53,185 nucleotides of DNA from an uncultured Planctomycetia bacterium (GTDB lineage Bacteria; Planctomycetota; UBA1135; GCA-002686595): positions 1 through 53,185 of the forward strand of contig CALKYE010000196.1 of the NCBI GenBank assembly GCA_938003765.1. Direction: 5' to 3'. A program made the translations under genes and the position numbers. A model generated the notes under the pieces. That model was not told where the DNA came from, searched no databases, and saw only the letters and a list, made by a program, of their open reading frames with translations. This document shows, one piece after another, positions 25,463-33,804 of the stretch (position 1 is its first letter; each line of letters starts with the position of its first letter).

Positions 25463-26362
25463 ATGGCCTCGCAATCCTCCGACGCGACCTTCCGACTCCT
25501 CAACGCGTGCTACTCCTGCGGCCGGCAGTACGACGTCTCGCACCTCTCGCACGGCGCGAGCGTGCGCTGTGAGTGCGGGCTGCGCTTCCAAGTGCGCGTG
25601 CAGACGCCGCACAGCCCGCGCGCCTTGCGTTGTTCAGGCTGCGGAGCGCACGTGGCCGCTGACGCGCGCTCCTGCGCCTACTGCAGCGCGGAAGTGACGC
25701 TCGAGGAGCGGCGCCTGACGGCCGTGTGTCCCAAGTGCTTCGCGCGCACCGGCCGCGATGCGCGCCACTGCATGGAGTGCGGCGTCGCCATCAGTCCGCA
25801 GGCCCTGTACGCGCTCGAGGACGGCGTGAACTGTCCGCGCTGCAAGGGCGAGTTGCACGCGCGCGGTGTCGCGCAGGGCTCGATCGTCGAGTGCGCGCGC
25901 TGCGGAGGACTGTGGCTGGGCCACGAGGACTTCGTGCGCGTGTGCGCGAGCGCCGAGAACGAGTCGTTGGCCGAGCAGTTCCACGTGGTGCAGCCCACGC
26001 CGCCGCCCGCCGCCAGCACAACCGCGGCCTACGTCCCGTGCGTCGTGTGCCGCGAGTTCATGAACCGGCGCAACTACGCCTCGGCCTCGGGTGTGGTCAT
26101 GGACGTGTGCAAGCCGCACGGCGTGTGGCTCGACCACGGCGAGATCGACAAGATCCTCGAGTTCATCCGGCGCGGCGGGCTCGAGCGCGCGCGGCGGCGG
26201 CAGATCGAGAAGCTCGAGGACCAGCGTCGGCGGCTGCGGGCCGAGCAGGTCGCGGCGTCCGGGCGCTACGAAGTTCGCGCGGAGGAACGCGGAAGCCTGT
26301 TCGGCGATCGCGCGCTGCTCGGCGTAGAACTCGGCGCGGCCTTCCTCGACTTGCTGTTCTGA
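25463..26362 (+). CDS. Multi zinc-ribbon protein (zf-TFIIB-like)
   Basis: 299 residues, ATG at 25463. Successive Cys pairs form several zinc ribbons: CYSCGRQYD...CECG, CSGCGAHV...CAYC, CPKCFARTG...CMECG, CPRCKGELH...CARCGGLWLGHEDF and CVVCREFMNRR...VCKPHGVWLDHGE. The last two match the zf-TFIIB type, in which a Cys pair is followed by GxWLD/G. The C-terminus is a basic coiled-coil stretch (RRRQIEKLEDQRRRLRAEQ) and a hydrophobic end. No signal peptide. Function unknown. Close spacing to the YihY-like gene suggests one operon. Confidence 0.8.
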   Translation: MASQSSDATFRLLNACYSCGRQYDVSHLSHGASVRCECGLRFQVRVQTPHSPRALRCSGCGAHVAADARSCAYCSAEVTLEERRLTAVCPKCFARTGRDARHCMECGVAISPQALYALEDGVNCPRCKGELHARGVAQGSIVECARCGGLWLGHEDFVRVCASAENESLAEQFHVVQPTPPPAASTTAAYVPCVVCREFMNRRNYASASGVVMDVCKPHGVWLDHGEIDKILEFIRRGGLERARRRQIEKLEDQRRRLRAEQVAASGRYEVRAEERGSLFGDRALLGVELGAAFLDLLF

Positions 26363-26743
26363 CGGCTCGGCGCCGATCGAGCGCGGCGCGTGAGCCGCTG
26401 ATCTACGCGCGCGGTGCGCTCGCGCTCCGCGCGCACCGCCGGTGGCTGGCGCGGAGGAGGAACGCGTCGGAGACGACGTTCGGCGTCGTTCCACGGCGAG
26501 GCGCGCCATCGCGAGTCGGAGCTCTCGCGGTGCGTTCAGTCCGACTCGATCGTGGCCTTCCTCTTCGCCGTGTCGCGTCCGGGGCGTGAGCGCGCTCGAC
26601 CACTTCTTCAGCGGGCCGTGAGCAACGTGGAAACCCGACACGTCGCCGGAGATCGTGCGGTGGCGCATCTGCATCGGAGAGCGGCTTGGCGCCGATTGCT
26701 CCGGCGCAGTACAACCGCCGCCGCCAGGTTCGCCCGGCGCCGC
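26363..26743. other. Intergenic region upstream of the STT3-like gene
   Basis: 381 bases between two plus-strand genes. The reading frame of the downstream protein stays open here, but its translation is Arg-rich and featureless, so I treat it as non-coding. A candidate promoter lies at 26686-26715. Nothing else recognised. Confidence 0.45.
26686..26715 (+). promoter_or_regulatory. Candidate promoter TTGGCG-18-TACAAC
   Basis: -35 TTGGCG at 26686-26691, 18-base spacer, -10 TACAAC at 26710-26715, 28 bases before ATG 26744. It also supports that ATG as the real start. Confidence 0.35.
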
Positions 26744-29035
26744 ATGCAACGACGCTTCTCGACCCTCGCCCTGGCGCTCGCGCTCGTGGCGCTCGTGGCG
26801 TGGTTCGCGCGCGAATCGCTGCACCGTCGCGTCGAGCTCTTGGGGCACGCCGAGTGGGTCACGACGGACCCCGACACGCTGTACCACGTGCGCCGCGTCG
26901 ACCGCGCGCTCACCGAAGGCGGCGCGGTTGCGGGCTTCGATGAGCGGCTCAACGCGCCCGATGGCTCTGCGATCCCCTGGCCGCCGTACTACACGCAGCT
27001 GGTGAGCGCGGTGCTCGCCCCGTTCGCGCCGCAGGACGAGCGCGAGCGCCGTGACTGGATCGAGCCCGCCGTCGCTTCGTTCGCGTGCGTGTTCAGTGTC
27101 CTGACCTCGCTCGCCGTCGCGCTGGCCGCCTACATGCTCGTCGGTCCGCCGCTGCGCCTGCTCGCCGCGCTCATCGCAGGGTTCTCGCACGCGCTCTCTC
27201 CCGTCGCCGTGGCCTACGGCAAGCTCGGCAACGGCGATCACCACGCGTTCGTGTCGCTGCTCGCGCTCGTGTTGCTGATCTGCCTGACGCGCGCGCTCCG
27301 GAGTCGCGGGCTCGACGATCCGCGCCGCGCGCTGCGCTGGGGAGTCGCCGCTGGCGCTGTCGCGGGTCTCGCGCTCGGCGCGTGGGTCGCCTCCACGCTG
27401 TACATCGTGCAGGCGCAGCTCGTCCTCGCTCTGGCGGTGGTGGGGCACTCGCGCCGGCCGCGCGCAGGTCTGGCAGCGCTCGGACTCGCGTTCCATCTCA
27501 CGGCGCTGCTCGTGCTCGTTCCGGCGCTCGTGAACAGCCCGTGGCGCGAGTCGACACCGTGGAGCGTCGTCAACCTCTCTTGGTTCCACGCAGCGTTCCT
27601 GTCCGCCGGCGCGCTCGTGTTCGCGCCGCTGCCGCTGCTGCGCGCTCCATCGACGCTGCTTCGCGCGTGGCCTGCGATCGTCTTCGTCGGTCTGCTGCTC
27701 GCCGCAGGCGCGGCGGCGTTCCTCGACACCGCCTGGTCGCGCGCCGTGCGCGAGGGCTTCGCCTGGGCGAGTCGCACCGACGCCTTCATGGCCCGCATCG
27801 GCGAGTCGCGTCGGCTCGTGGGCGAAGGCGCGGGCGACGCAGTCTTCGCGGACCTCGGCTACGGCGTCGCACTCCTCCCGCTGGCGCTCGGCTGGATGCT
27901 GTGGCGCGCGTGGCGCGAGCGCTGCCCGGTGCTCACGCTGTGGGGCGTGTCGACGCTCGTGCTCGCGGTGCAGAGCGCCAGCCAGGCGCGCTTCGCCGAG
28001 GCCCTGTCCGCGCCGATGGCCGTCGTGATCGCGTGGGCTGCAGCCCGCGCTCTGCAGCACTCGAAAGTCGCGACGGCGCGACCGACAGCGGCGCTCGCCA
28101 CCGCGGCGGTGTTGATCGCGCTCGCGTGCGTCGCGCAATGGCCCACGCTCGACAAGCTCGCGCAGCGCCTCCGCGGAGAGCGCGCGAGCGCACCGAGCGA
28201 GCGACCCGCGACGCTCGGCGCGAGGCTCGCGTGCGACTGGATCGCGCAGCAGCCTGCGCTGGCGCCCGGCGAGAGCGTGCTCGCCAGTTGGAGCCACGGA
28301 CACGCGATCGAGTGGGCCGCGCAGCGCGCCAGCGTCGCCACGAACTTCGGCAGCTACGTCGGCGTGCGCGGCTTCAGCGCCCCTGCGCGCTTCTTCCTGA
28401 GCGAGGACGAGTCGAGCGCCGTCGAGCTGCTCGACGAGCACCGCGCGCGCTTCGTGCTCGTCGACAGCGATCTGCCCGGGACGCTCAACACGCTGATCGA
28501 GCACGGCGCGCCCGAGCGTCGCGCGCGCTACGTCGGCAGCGGCGCGGAGCGCGGCGGCATGGTGCGGCCCGAGTGGTTCCTCACGCTCGGCGCGCGCGCG
28601 CTGTTCGACGGCTACCTCGGCCCGCGAGGCGTCGATGGAGCGCCGTTCGAACGTCTGAGACTGGTGTGGGTCGCGCCGATCCGCGACGCGGGCCGCCCGC
28701 TGCGCTCACCGCGCGACTTCGCGCCCGCGGCGATGCTGTGGGAGCGCGTCGCGGGCGCGCTGGTCGAAGCGCGGGGAGCGAAGGGAGACGAGCTGAGCCT
28801 CGAACTCGAGCTCGTCTTCCCCGTGGCGGACAAGACCTTGCGCTGGCGCGCGGCGTCGATCGCGGACTCCCAGGGCGTCGCGCGCGTGCGGGTTCCGTAC
28901 GCGACCGACGGCGCGTTCGGCGAGGGCCGCGCGCGCGGACGAGTGAACTACCGCTTCGGCTCACGCAGCGGCCAGCTCGACATCGCCGACGCGCAGGTGC
29001 GCGCCGGCGATGTGATCGCGCTGCCCCAGCGCTGA
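26744..29035 (+). CDS. STT3/AglB-like oligosaccharyltransferase-type membrane protein
   Basis: 763 residues, ATG at 26744. About 12 hydrophobic segments fill the first ~470 residues and a soluble domain completes the protein, as in STT3/PglB/AglB. First loop: W38..TDPDTLYHVRRVDRAL, matching the DxxYH(x)R motif (D44). Later, YGKLGNGDHHAF (D165-H166-H167) matches the archaeal GxxDHH form of the second acidic motif. The soluble domain has SWSHGHAIEWAAQRASVATNFG at 515 on, where STT3 proteins have WWDYG followed by an R and an N-PF/NFG. Here the catalytic-site WWD is changed to SWS. Predicted glycan transfer from a lipid carrier to protein is inference; the altered motif makes acceptor rules uncertain. 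Confidence 0.72.
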   Translation: MQRRFSTLALALALVALVAWFARESLHRRVELLGHAEWVTTDPDTLYHVRRVDRALTEGGAVAGFDERLNAPDGSAIPWPPYYTQLVSAVLAPFAPQDERERRDWIEPAVASFACVFSVLTSLAVALAAYMLVGPPLRLLAALIAGFSHALSPVAVAYGKLGNGDHHAFVSLLALVLLICLTRALRSRGLDDPRRALRWGVAAGAVAGLALGAWVASTLYIVQAQLVLALAVVGHSRRPRAGLAALGLAFHLTALLVLVPALVNSPWRESTPWSVVNLSWFHAAFLSAGALVFAPLPLLRAPSTLLRAWPAIVFVGLLLAAGAAAFLDTAWSRAVREGFAWASRTDAFMARIGESRRLVGEGAGDAVFADLGYGVALLPLALGWMLWRAWRERCPVLTLWGVSTLVLAVQSASQARFAEALSAPMAVVIAWAAARALQHSKVATARPTAALATAAVLIALACVAQWPTLDKLAQRLRGERASAPSERPATLGARLACDWIAQQPALAPGESVLASWSHGHAIEWAAQRASVATNFGSYVGVRGFSAPARFFLSEDESSAVELLDEHRARFVLVDSDLPGTLNTLIEHGAPERRARYVGSGAERGGMVRPEWFLTLGARALFDGYLGPRGVDGAPFERLRLVWVAPIRDAGRPLRSPRDFAPAAMLWERVAGALVEARGAKGDELSLELELVFPVADKTLRWRAASIADSQGVARVRVPYATDGAFGEGRARGRVNYRFGSRSGQLDIADAQVRAGDVIALPQR

Positions 29036-29142
29036 CGCGAGCGCTGCGCGCTGACGGGTCGCGCTGGGGCTGAAGGCGCGCGCGGCGAGTGCGAGGCGGA
29101 TTCGCGCATCAAGCCGTTGCGCCGCGCTCGGGCGCTGCTCGC

Positions 29143-29736
29143 TCAGGGGAGCTTCTTGGCCAGCTCTTCGGCGGCCGTGTCGAGCTCGTCGAGGGCGGTC
29201 GACAGGTCCGTCTCGAGCTGAGCCACGCTTTCCTGGGCTGCGTTGCGCAGGTCGGTGAGCTTCGTCTCCGTGCTCTCGAGCTGCTCGCCCAGCGCCGTGG
29301 CGCCGTCGCGCAACTCCTGCGCAGCGCTTTCGCCGAGCTTCTCGACGGCCATGCGCAACTCGGTGACGCGCTTGCGCAGCGTTTCGACGCGGGTCTCGCA
29401 GCGCGTGATCGCGAGCTCCTGCGCGGTCGGAGCGTCGGTGACGTCCTCGACGGGCGATTCAACCGGTGCTTCGGCGGGAGCATCGACCGGCGTCGGCTTG
29501 GACTCCTCGATCGGCGCAGGCTCGGTGATCGGCGCAGGCTGTTCGACCGGCTCATCGACGGTCTTCGGCGCTGTCGGAGCGGCCTCGTTCACCGGCGCGG
29601 GCACGCGTTCCGCGGGCGCTTGAACGGAGGCGCTCGGCTCCGCTGTCTCAGGCGCTGCTGCGTAGGTGTCGTCCTCGGTGCACGAGGCGACGGAGAAGAG
29701 CGCGGCGACCAGAAGGGAGCGGTGGAGGTAGTTCAT
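29143..29736 (-). CDS. Pro/Glu-rich coiled-coil lipoprotein
   Basis: 197 residues, ATG at 29736 with a GAGG-type site upstream. A signal peptide ends in the lipobox SVASC (cysteine about residue 19). Residues ~25-105 are a Pro/Glu/Ala-rich flexible linker with short PAPI/PTPV/PVES repeats. Residues ~108-195 are a heptad-rich coiled coil (TRCETRVETLRKRVTELRM, ESTETKLTDLRN, LETDLSTALDELDTAAEEL). It looks like a periplasmic spacer, analogous to but not homologous with Lpp. Function unknown. Confidence 0.7.
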   Translation of the reverse strand: MNYLHRSLLVAALFSVASCTEDDTYAAAPETAEPSASVQAPAERVPAPVNEAAPTAPKTVDEPVEQPAPITEPAPIEESKPTPVDAPAEAPVESPVEDVTDAPTAQELAITRCETRVETLRKRVTELRMAVEKLGESAAQELRDGATALGEQLESTETKLTDLRNAAQESVAQLETDLSTALDELDTAAEELAKKLP

Positions 29737-30275
29737 GGCGGAAGCCTCGGAGGGTTGCCAGCGGCGACTCACGCCAGCGCGCGCCCCGCTGGATGCGACG
29801 CGCGCTCGAAAGAATTGCTGTAGGGCATTCGATCGAGCGTGGGGCGGAATCCCGCTTGAAAGTCCGTTCATCGAGCGCACATGACGGAATCGTCGCTGCG
29901 CGGCGCGCTGCACGGGCTCGAACGCGCTGAAGGGACTCTCGACGGCGAATTCACGACATCGAGCTTGCGTCAGCGAACTCGCGACGCGCCGTGCGCACGA
30001 ATGTCGCTGCGTGCGTGATGCTCAACAGCAGCAACTCGTGACGACGTGTTCGCGTGAACTCGATGCGCGCACACTCGCGTCGAATTGCGCTCGATGCGTG
30101 TGCAGACCTGGCGTGCGAGCTCTCGTCGACCTGCGCGCCGTGAGCGCAGTCGCACCGAGCGAAAGACACGCTGCGCGGGCGCGGCGTGGCGGCCGCGTCC
30201 CGCGCAGCGTGGGACGATGAGTTGGACTCGGGCGATCCCGAGTGCTCCTCAGAATCGCAGCGGCGGCGCCGCGCC
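29737..30275. other. Intergenic region, no gene recognised
   Basis: 539 bases between pilT (3' end) and the start of the coiled-coil lipoprotein gene. Base composition is less GC3-patterned than the genes around it. A 45-codon plus-strand frame at 29881 has no supporting features. It must hold the lipoprotein gene's promoter; a TACAGC box exists on the minus strand near 29830 but has no convincing -35. Confidence 0.45.
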
Positions 30276-31661
30276 TCAGCTCGGACGTTGGCGCTTGAAC
30301 TGCTCGAACGGATCGACCCAGCCCTTCGGCGCGGCCCCGGCCTTCTCCGGCGGCTTCTCAGCGGCCTTCTCGGGCGCGGGCGGCTGCGGGATCGGCGCGC
30401 GCGGAGCGGGCGTCGGCGCAGCGGCGGGTGTCGCCTGCGGAGCGGGCGGCGCGGTGCGCTGCACCACTTGCAGCCCCGGCATCGGCGCCGCGGGCGCTTG
30501 CGGTTGCGACGCCGTCCGAGGCGCGGGTGTCGCGGGTGCGGGCGCCTTGCTCTGCGTCGGCTCGCCGCCCTCGCTCAGCGCGGACAGATCGAACGCGATG
30601 CCGTTGGCCTGGAACTTCGAGGCGAGGTCTTCCTTGTTGACGGCCTTGATGTAGGCCTCGGCCGGATCGACGGCGCCCGACTTCACCAGGTCGAGCAGCG
30701 AGTCGTTCAGCAGGCGCATGCCCAGCTTGCCGCCGATCTGCATGGCCGACACGATCCCGTGCGTCTTGCCTTCGCGGATGTTCGCGGCGACGGCGGTGTT
30801 GACGATCAGCACCTCGAGCGCGGCGGCGCGGCCCTTGGGCTTCTTCTTGCACAGCGTCTGCGCGACGACGCCCTTGAGCGAGCTCGAGAGCATCGTGCGG
30901 ATCTGGTTCTGACGGTCGGCGGGGAACTGGTCGATGATGCGGTCGACGGTCGAGGGCGCGGTGTTGGTGTGCAACGTGCCGAACACCAGGTGTCCGGTCT
31001 CCGCGGTCTCGATCGCGATCTCGATCGTCTCGAGGTCGCGCATTTCGCCCACGAGCACGATGTCGGGGTCCTCGCGCAGCGCCGCGCGCAGCGCACGCTT
31101 GAAGCTCGAGGTGTGGCGGTGCACTTCGCGCTGGTTGATCAGGCAGCGCTGCTGACGGTGCACGAACTCGATCGGGTCCTCGATCGTGATGATGTGGTCC
31201 GAGCGCGTCTTGTTGATGTGGTCGATCATCGCCGCGAGCGTGGTCGACTTGCCGCTGCCGGTCGGTCCGGTGACGACGACCAGACCCTTCGACAGCATGC
31301 ACAGGTCGAGCACGGCCTTGGGCAGGTTGAGCTGCTGCGCCGTGAGCACTTCGCTCGGGATCTGGCGGAACACCGCGCCCGGGCCGTTGCGATCGCGGAA
31401 CAGGTTGGCGCGGAAGCGCGCGAGCCCGACGATCTCGTAGGCGAAGTCGCTGTCGTTGGTCTCTTCGAACTCGACGCGATTGCGCTCCGGGCAGATCTCG
31501 TAGAGCACTTCCTTCATGCGCTCGGCCGAGAGCTCCGGGCAGTCCGGAACAGGCACGATGTCGCCGCTCGCACGGAAGCAGGGACGCATGCCGGAGGTCA
31601 TGTGCAGGTCGGAGGCGCCGCTCTCGACCATCTTCTTGAACAGCTCGTCGATCCAAGCCAT
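30276..31661 (-). CDS. pilT: PilT-type twitching motility ATPase with Pro/Ala-rich tail
   Basis: 461 residues, ATG at 31661. Type IV pilus retraction ATPase. The N-terminal domain starts WIDELFKKMVESGASDLHMTSG, the classic PilT beginning. Walker A is GPTGSGKST; the Asp box ITIEDPIEFVH, Walker B DPDIVLVGEMRDLET and His box TGHLVFGTLHTNTA follow. The final ~95 residues are a Pro/Ala/Gln-rich linker ending in the short segment GWVDPFEQFKRQRPS, beyond the usual ~345-residue PilT. No pilus structural genes are in the window. A TMTC-like glycosyltransferase gene is 122 bases upstream on the same strand. Confidence 0.95.
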   Translation of the reverse strand: MAWIDELFKKMVESGASDLHMTSGMRPCFRASGDIVPVPDCPELSAERMKEVLYEICPERNRVEFEETNDSDFAYEIVGLARFRANLFRDRNGPGAVFRQIPSEVLTAQQLNLPKAVLDLCMLSKGLVVVTGPTGSGKSTTLAAMIDHINKTRSDHIITIEDPIEFVHRQQRCLINQREVHRHTSSFKRALRAALREDPDIVLVGEMRDLETIEIAIETAETGHLVFGTLHTNTAPSTVDRIIDQFPADRQNQIRTMLSSSLKGVVAQTLCKKKPKGRAAALEVLIVNTAVAANIREGKTHGIVSAMQIGGKLGMRLLNDSLLDLVKSGAVDPAEAYIKAVNKEDLASKFQANGIAFDLSALSEGGEPTQSKAPAPATPAPRTASQPQAPAAPMPGLQVVQRTAPPAPQATPAAAPTPAPRAPIPQPPAPEKAAEKPPEKAGAAPKGWVDPFEQFKRQRPS

Positions 31662-31783
31662 GAAGCGTTGCTCGTGCGGGCTGCGAGGCCCGGTGGGGTG
31701 CGGTGGGCGCGGGAGCGATTCGCCGCGCGAGACCTGGGGCCTTTCGGGCGCTCGCGCCGGCCTTCTTGAGGCCCGTCCGCGCC

Positions 31784-33736
31784 TCAGAGCTGCCCGAGCT
31801 TGGCCCGCGCGCGATCGTTTCCGGGGTCCAGCTCGAGCACCTGGCCCAACACCTGGCGCGCTTCGTCGAGCCGTCCCTGGCGTTCGAGCGCGATCGCGAG
31901 GTTGTAGAGCGTGGCCGGCGTGCGCTCGAGCGCGAGCGCGGCGCGCAAGGCCTTCTCGGCCTCTGCGAAGCGTCCCAGGTGCAAGCACGCCATTCCGGCG
32001 AGCTTGGGGCCGCGCGGATCGGCGGGCCAGGCGCTCGCGATCCGCTGCGCCCACTCCAGCGCCGCGGCGGGCTGCTGCAACTCGAGTTCGAGGTTCGCGC
32101 GTTGGACGGCGAGTTCGGCGCTCGGGGCCGCCTCGAAGGCGCGGGTCAGTCGCGCACGCGCCGCATCGGGGCGTCGTTCGCTGCGGTCGAGGTCGTTGAG
32201 CACGACGTGCGCGCCGACGTGACCAGGCTGAGCGCGCAGCGCCGCCTCGAGATCCGCGCGCGCCTCGACGAGCTTGCCCAGCGCCAGCCAAGTCAGCGCT
32301 CGATCGTAGTGCGCCTCGGCGTTGTCGCGCGTCGGCCGCGCCGCGAGCGCAGCGTTGTAGCGCTCGAGCGCTTCATCGAAGCGACCGGCCTGGTGGTAGA
32401 GGACTCCGAGCTTGTGGTTCGCCCAGTAGCTCTCCGGCTCGATCGCGACCGCGCGCTCGAAGAGCGTCGTGGTGTCGCGCCAGATCCCGGTCTGCAGCTC
32501 GGCGGCGCGCGCGAGCAGCACGAGGATCACGACGCTCGGCGCGAGCGCGACCTTCGACGGCAGGCGCGCCAACGCGGCTGCGAGCAGGCCGGCGAGCGCG
32601 AAGCTCGGCAAGTAGCTGTAGCGATCGGCGGCGAGCTGACGCCCGGCGTGCGCCAGTCCGCTCACCGGCGCGAGCAACAGCAGGTACGCCGCGAGCGCAA
32701 CGGCGACGGCTTTCGCCGCAAACGCGCGCCGCGCCGCGTAGAGCGCTGCTGCGCCGAGTCCGAGCGCCGCTAATGGCGCCGCGAAGCGCGCCTGCGACAC
32801 GTCGATCGTCTGCGGCAGTTCGTACAGCGGACTCAGTCCCGTGGGGACCAGCGACTTGAGCACGTAGAACACGCTCGCATGCGCCGCGATCGCCGCGCGC
32901 GCGAGCACGCCGAGTTGATCTGCGCTGGCCAGCACCTGAGTGCTCTCGCGTTGGCCGAGCACGCCGAGCGCCGCGCCGCCCAGCGCGAGTGCGAAGTAGG
33001 GGAGCTTCTCGAGCAGTGCGGCGCGCGGCGCGCTCCGCCATCGTCCGAGCGGCCAGGCGTCGAGCGCGAGCAGCACGAGCGGCAGCCCGACACCGCTCAC
33101 CTTCGACAAGAGCGCCGCAGCGAAACTGAGGAGCGAGAGGACGAGCCACGCGGCGCGACGTGCTCCGACGCGGAGGCTGAGCAGCCAGGTCAACGTCGAG
33201 AGCGCGTAGAACAGTCCCGAGAGCACGTCGCGTCGCTCGGTGAGCCACGCCACCGACTCGGCGCGCAATGGGTGAACGCCCCATGCGACGGCGGCGATCG
33301 CTGCGCAGCTTGTCCGTGCTCGCCAGCCGACGCCGCTCATTGCAAGCAGGACGTGGAGGGCCGCGAACAGCGTCGCCGCTGTCGCGCCGTGCAGCGCCAG
33401 ATTCGTCTCGTGCAGCGCGCGAGCCGGAGCGTCGCCGCCGCGCACGAAGTCGAACGCGCAACTCATCCAGGTCAGCGGCGCGTAGTGGCCGACGTGAAAG
33501 TTGCTCCACATCCAGCGCAGACTCGCCGCGTCCAGCGCGCGCAGCTCGGCCGGAGCGAAGTTGACGTCGTCGTCCCAGCTCAGGAAGTAGAAATCCAGGC
33601 TCGCGTGGAACGGCAACGCCGAGAGAAGCGCGACGGCGAGCGCGAGTGCGAGCAGCCGTGCTCGTCGAACCCAGGGCCGCGGCTCGGCGTGAGCGTCGCG
33701 ACCGGAAGCGACGGGCGAGGACGGGATCTCGAACAC
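31784..33736 (-). CDS. TMTC-like membrane and TPR protein, GT-C glycosyltransferase-like
   Basis: 650 residues, GTG at 33736. The N-terminal ~400 residues hold about 9-11 membrane segments. The first loop carries WDDDVNF (D55-D57), then HVGHYAPLTWMSCAFDF, HETNLALHGATA, WGVHPLRAESVAWLTERRDVL and SGVGLPLVLLALDAWPLGRW. These are the hallmarks of TMTC (O-mannosyltransferase-like) proteins and their bacterial relatives. The C-terminal ~230 residues are TPR repeats (YHQAGRFDEALERYNAALAA, LVEARADLEAALRAQPGHV, LGRFAEAEKALRAALAL). Possible protein or glycan glycosylation role; donor and acceptor unknown. The start is 10 bases after a TACAAG box, so transcription may be leaderless. Confidence 0.82.
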   Translation of the reverse strand: MFEIPSSPVASGRDAHAEPRPWVRRARLLALALAVALLSALPFHASLDFYFLSWDDDVNFAPAELRALDAASLRWMWSNFHVGHYAPLTWMSCAFDFVRGGDAPARALHETNLALHGATAATLFAALHVLLAMSGVGWRARTSCAAIAAVAWGVHPLRAESVAWLTERRDVLSGLFYALSTLTWLLSLRVGARRAAWLVLSLLSFAAALLSKVSGVGLPLVLLALDAWPLGRWRSAPRAALLEKLPYFALALGGAALGVLGQRESTQVLASADQLGVLARAAIAAHASVFYVLKSLVPTGLSPLYELPQTIDVSQARFAAPLAALGLGAAALYAARRAFAAKAVAVALAAYLLLLAPVSGLAHAGRQLAADRYSYLPSFALAGLLAAALARLPSKVALAPSVVILVLLARAAELQTGIWRDTTTLFERAVAIEPESYWANHKLGVLYHQAGRFDEALERYNAALAARPTRDNAEAHYDRALTWLALGKLVEARADLEAALRAQPGHVGAHVVLNDLDRSERRPDAARARLTRAFEAAPSAELAVQRANLELELQQPAAALEWAQRIASAWPADPRGPKLAGMACLHLGRFAEAEKALRAALALERTPATLYNLAIALERQGRLDEARQVLGQVLELDPGNDRARAKLGQL

Positions 33737-33746
33737 TCTCGCTGCG

Positions 33747-33797
33747 CTTGTAGCTGGCCTGCCCTAGCTCGGCAAGCGTCGTCGGGCCCGCTACAGT
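33747..33797. promoter_or_regulatory. Divergent promoter pair sharing one -35 position
   Basis: Plus strand: TCGGCA (33769-33774), 17-base spacer, TACAGT (33792-33797), 7 bases before ATG 33805. Minus strand: TTGCCG (33770-33775), 17-base spacer, TACAAG (33747-33752), 10 bases before GTG 33736. The two -35 hexamers overlap by five bases on opposite strands. Assigned by eye. Confidence 0.45.
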
Positions 33798-33804
33798 CCG
33801 GCGC

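Noticed and set aside
22447..25503. Very long minus-strand frame opposite the C39/YihY genes
   Set aside because: It is a shadow frame: Arg/His/Asp-rich translation without domains, opposite genes with clear families.
29881..30018. 45-codon plus-strand reading frame starting ATG at 29881
   Set aside because: No GC3 bias, no ribosome-binding site and no recognisable features.
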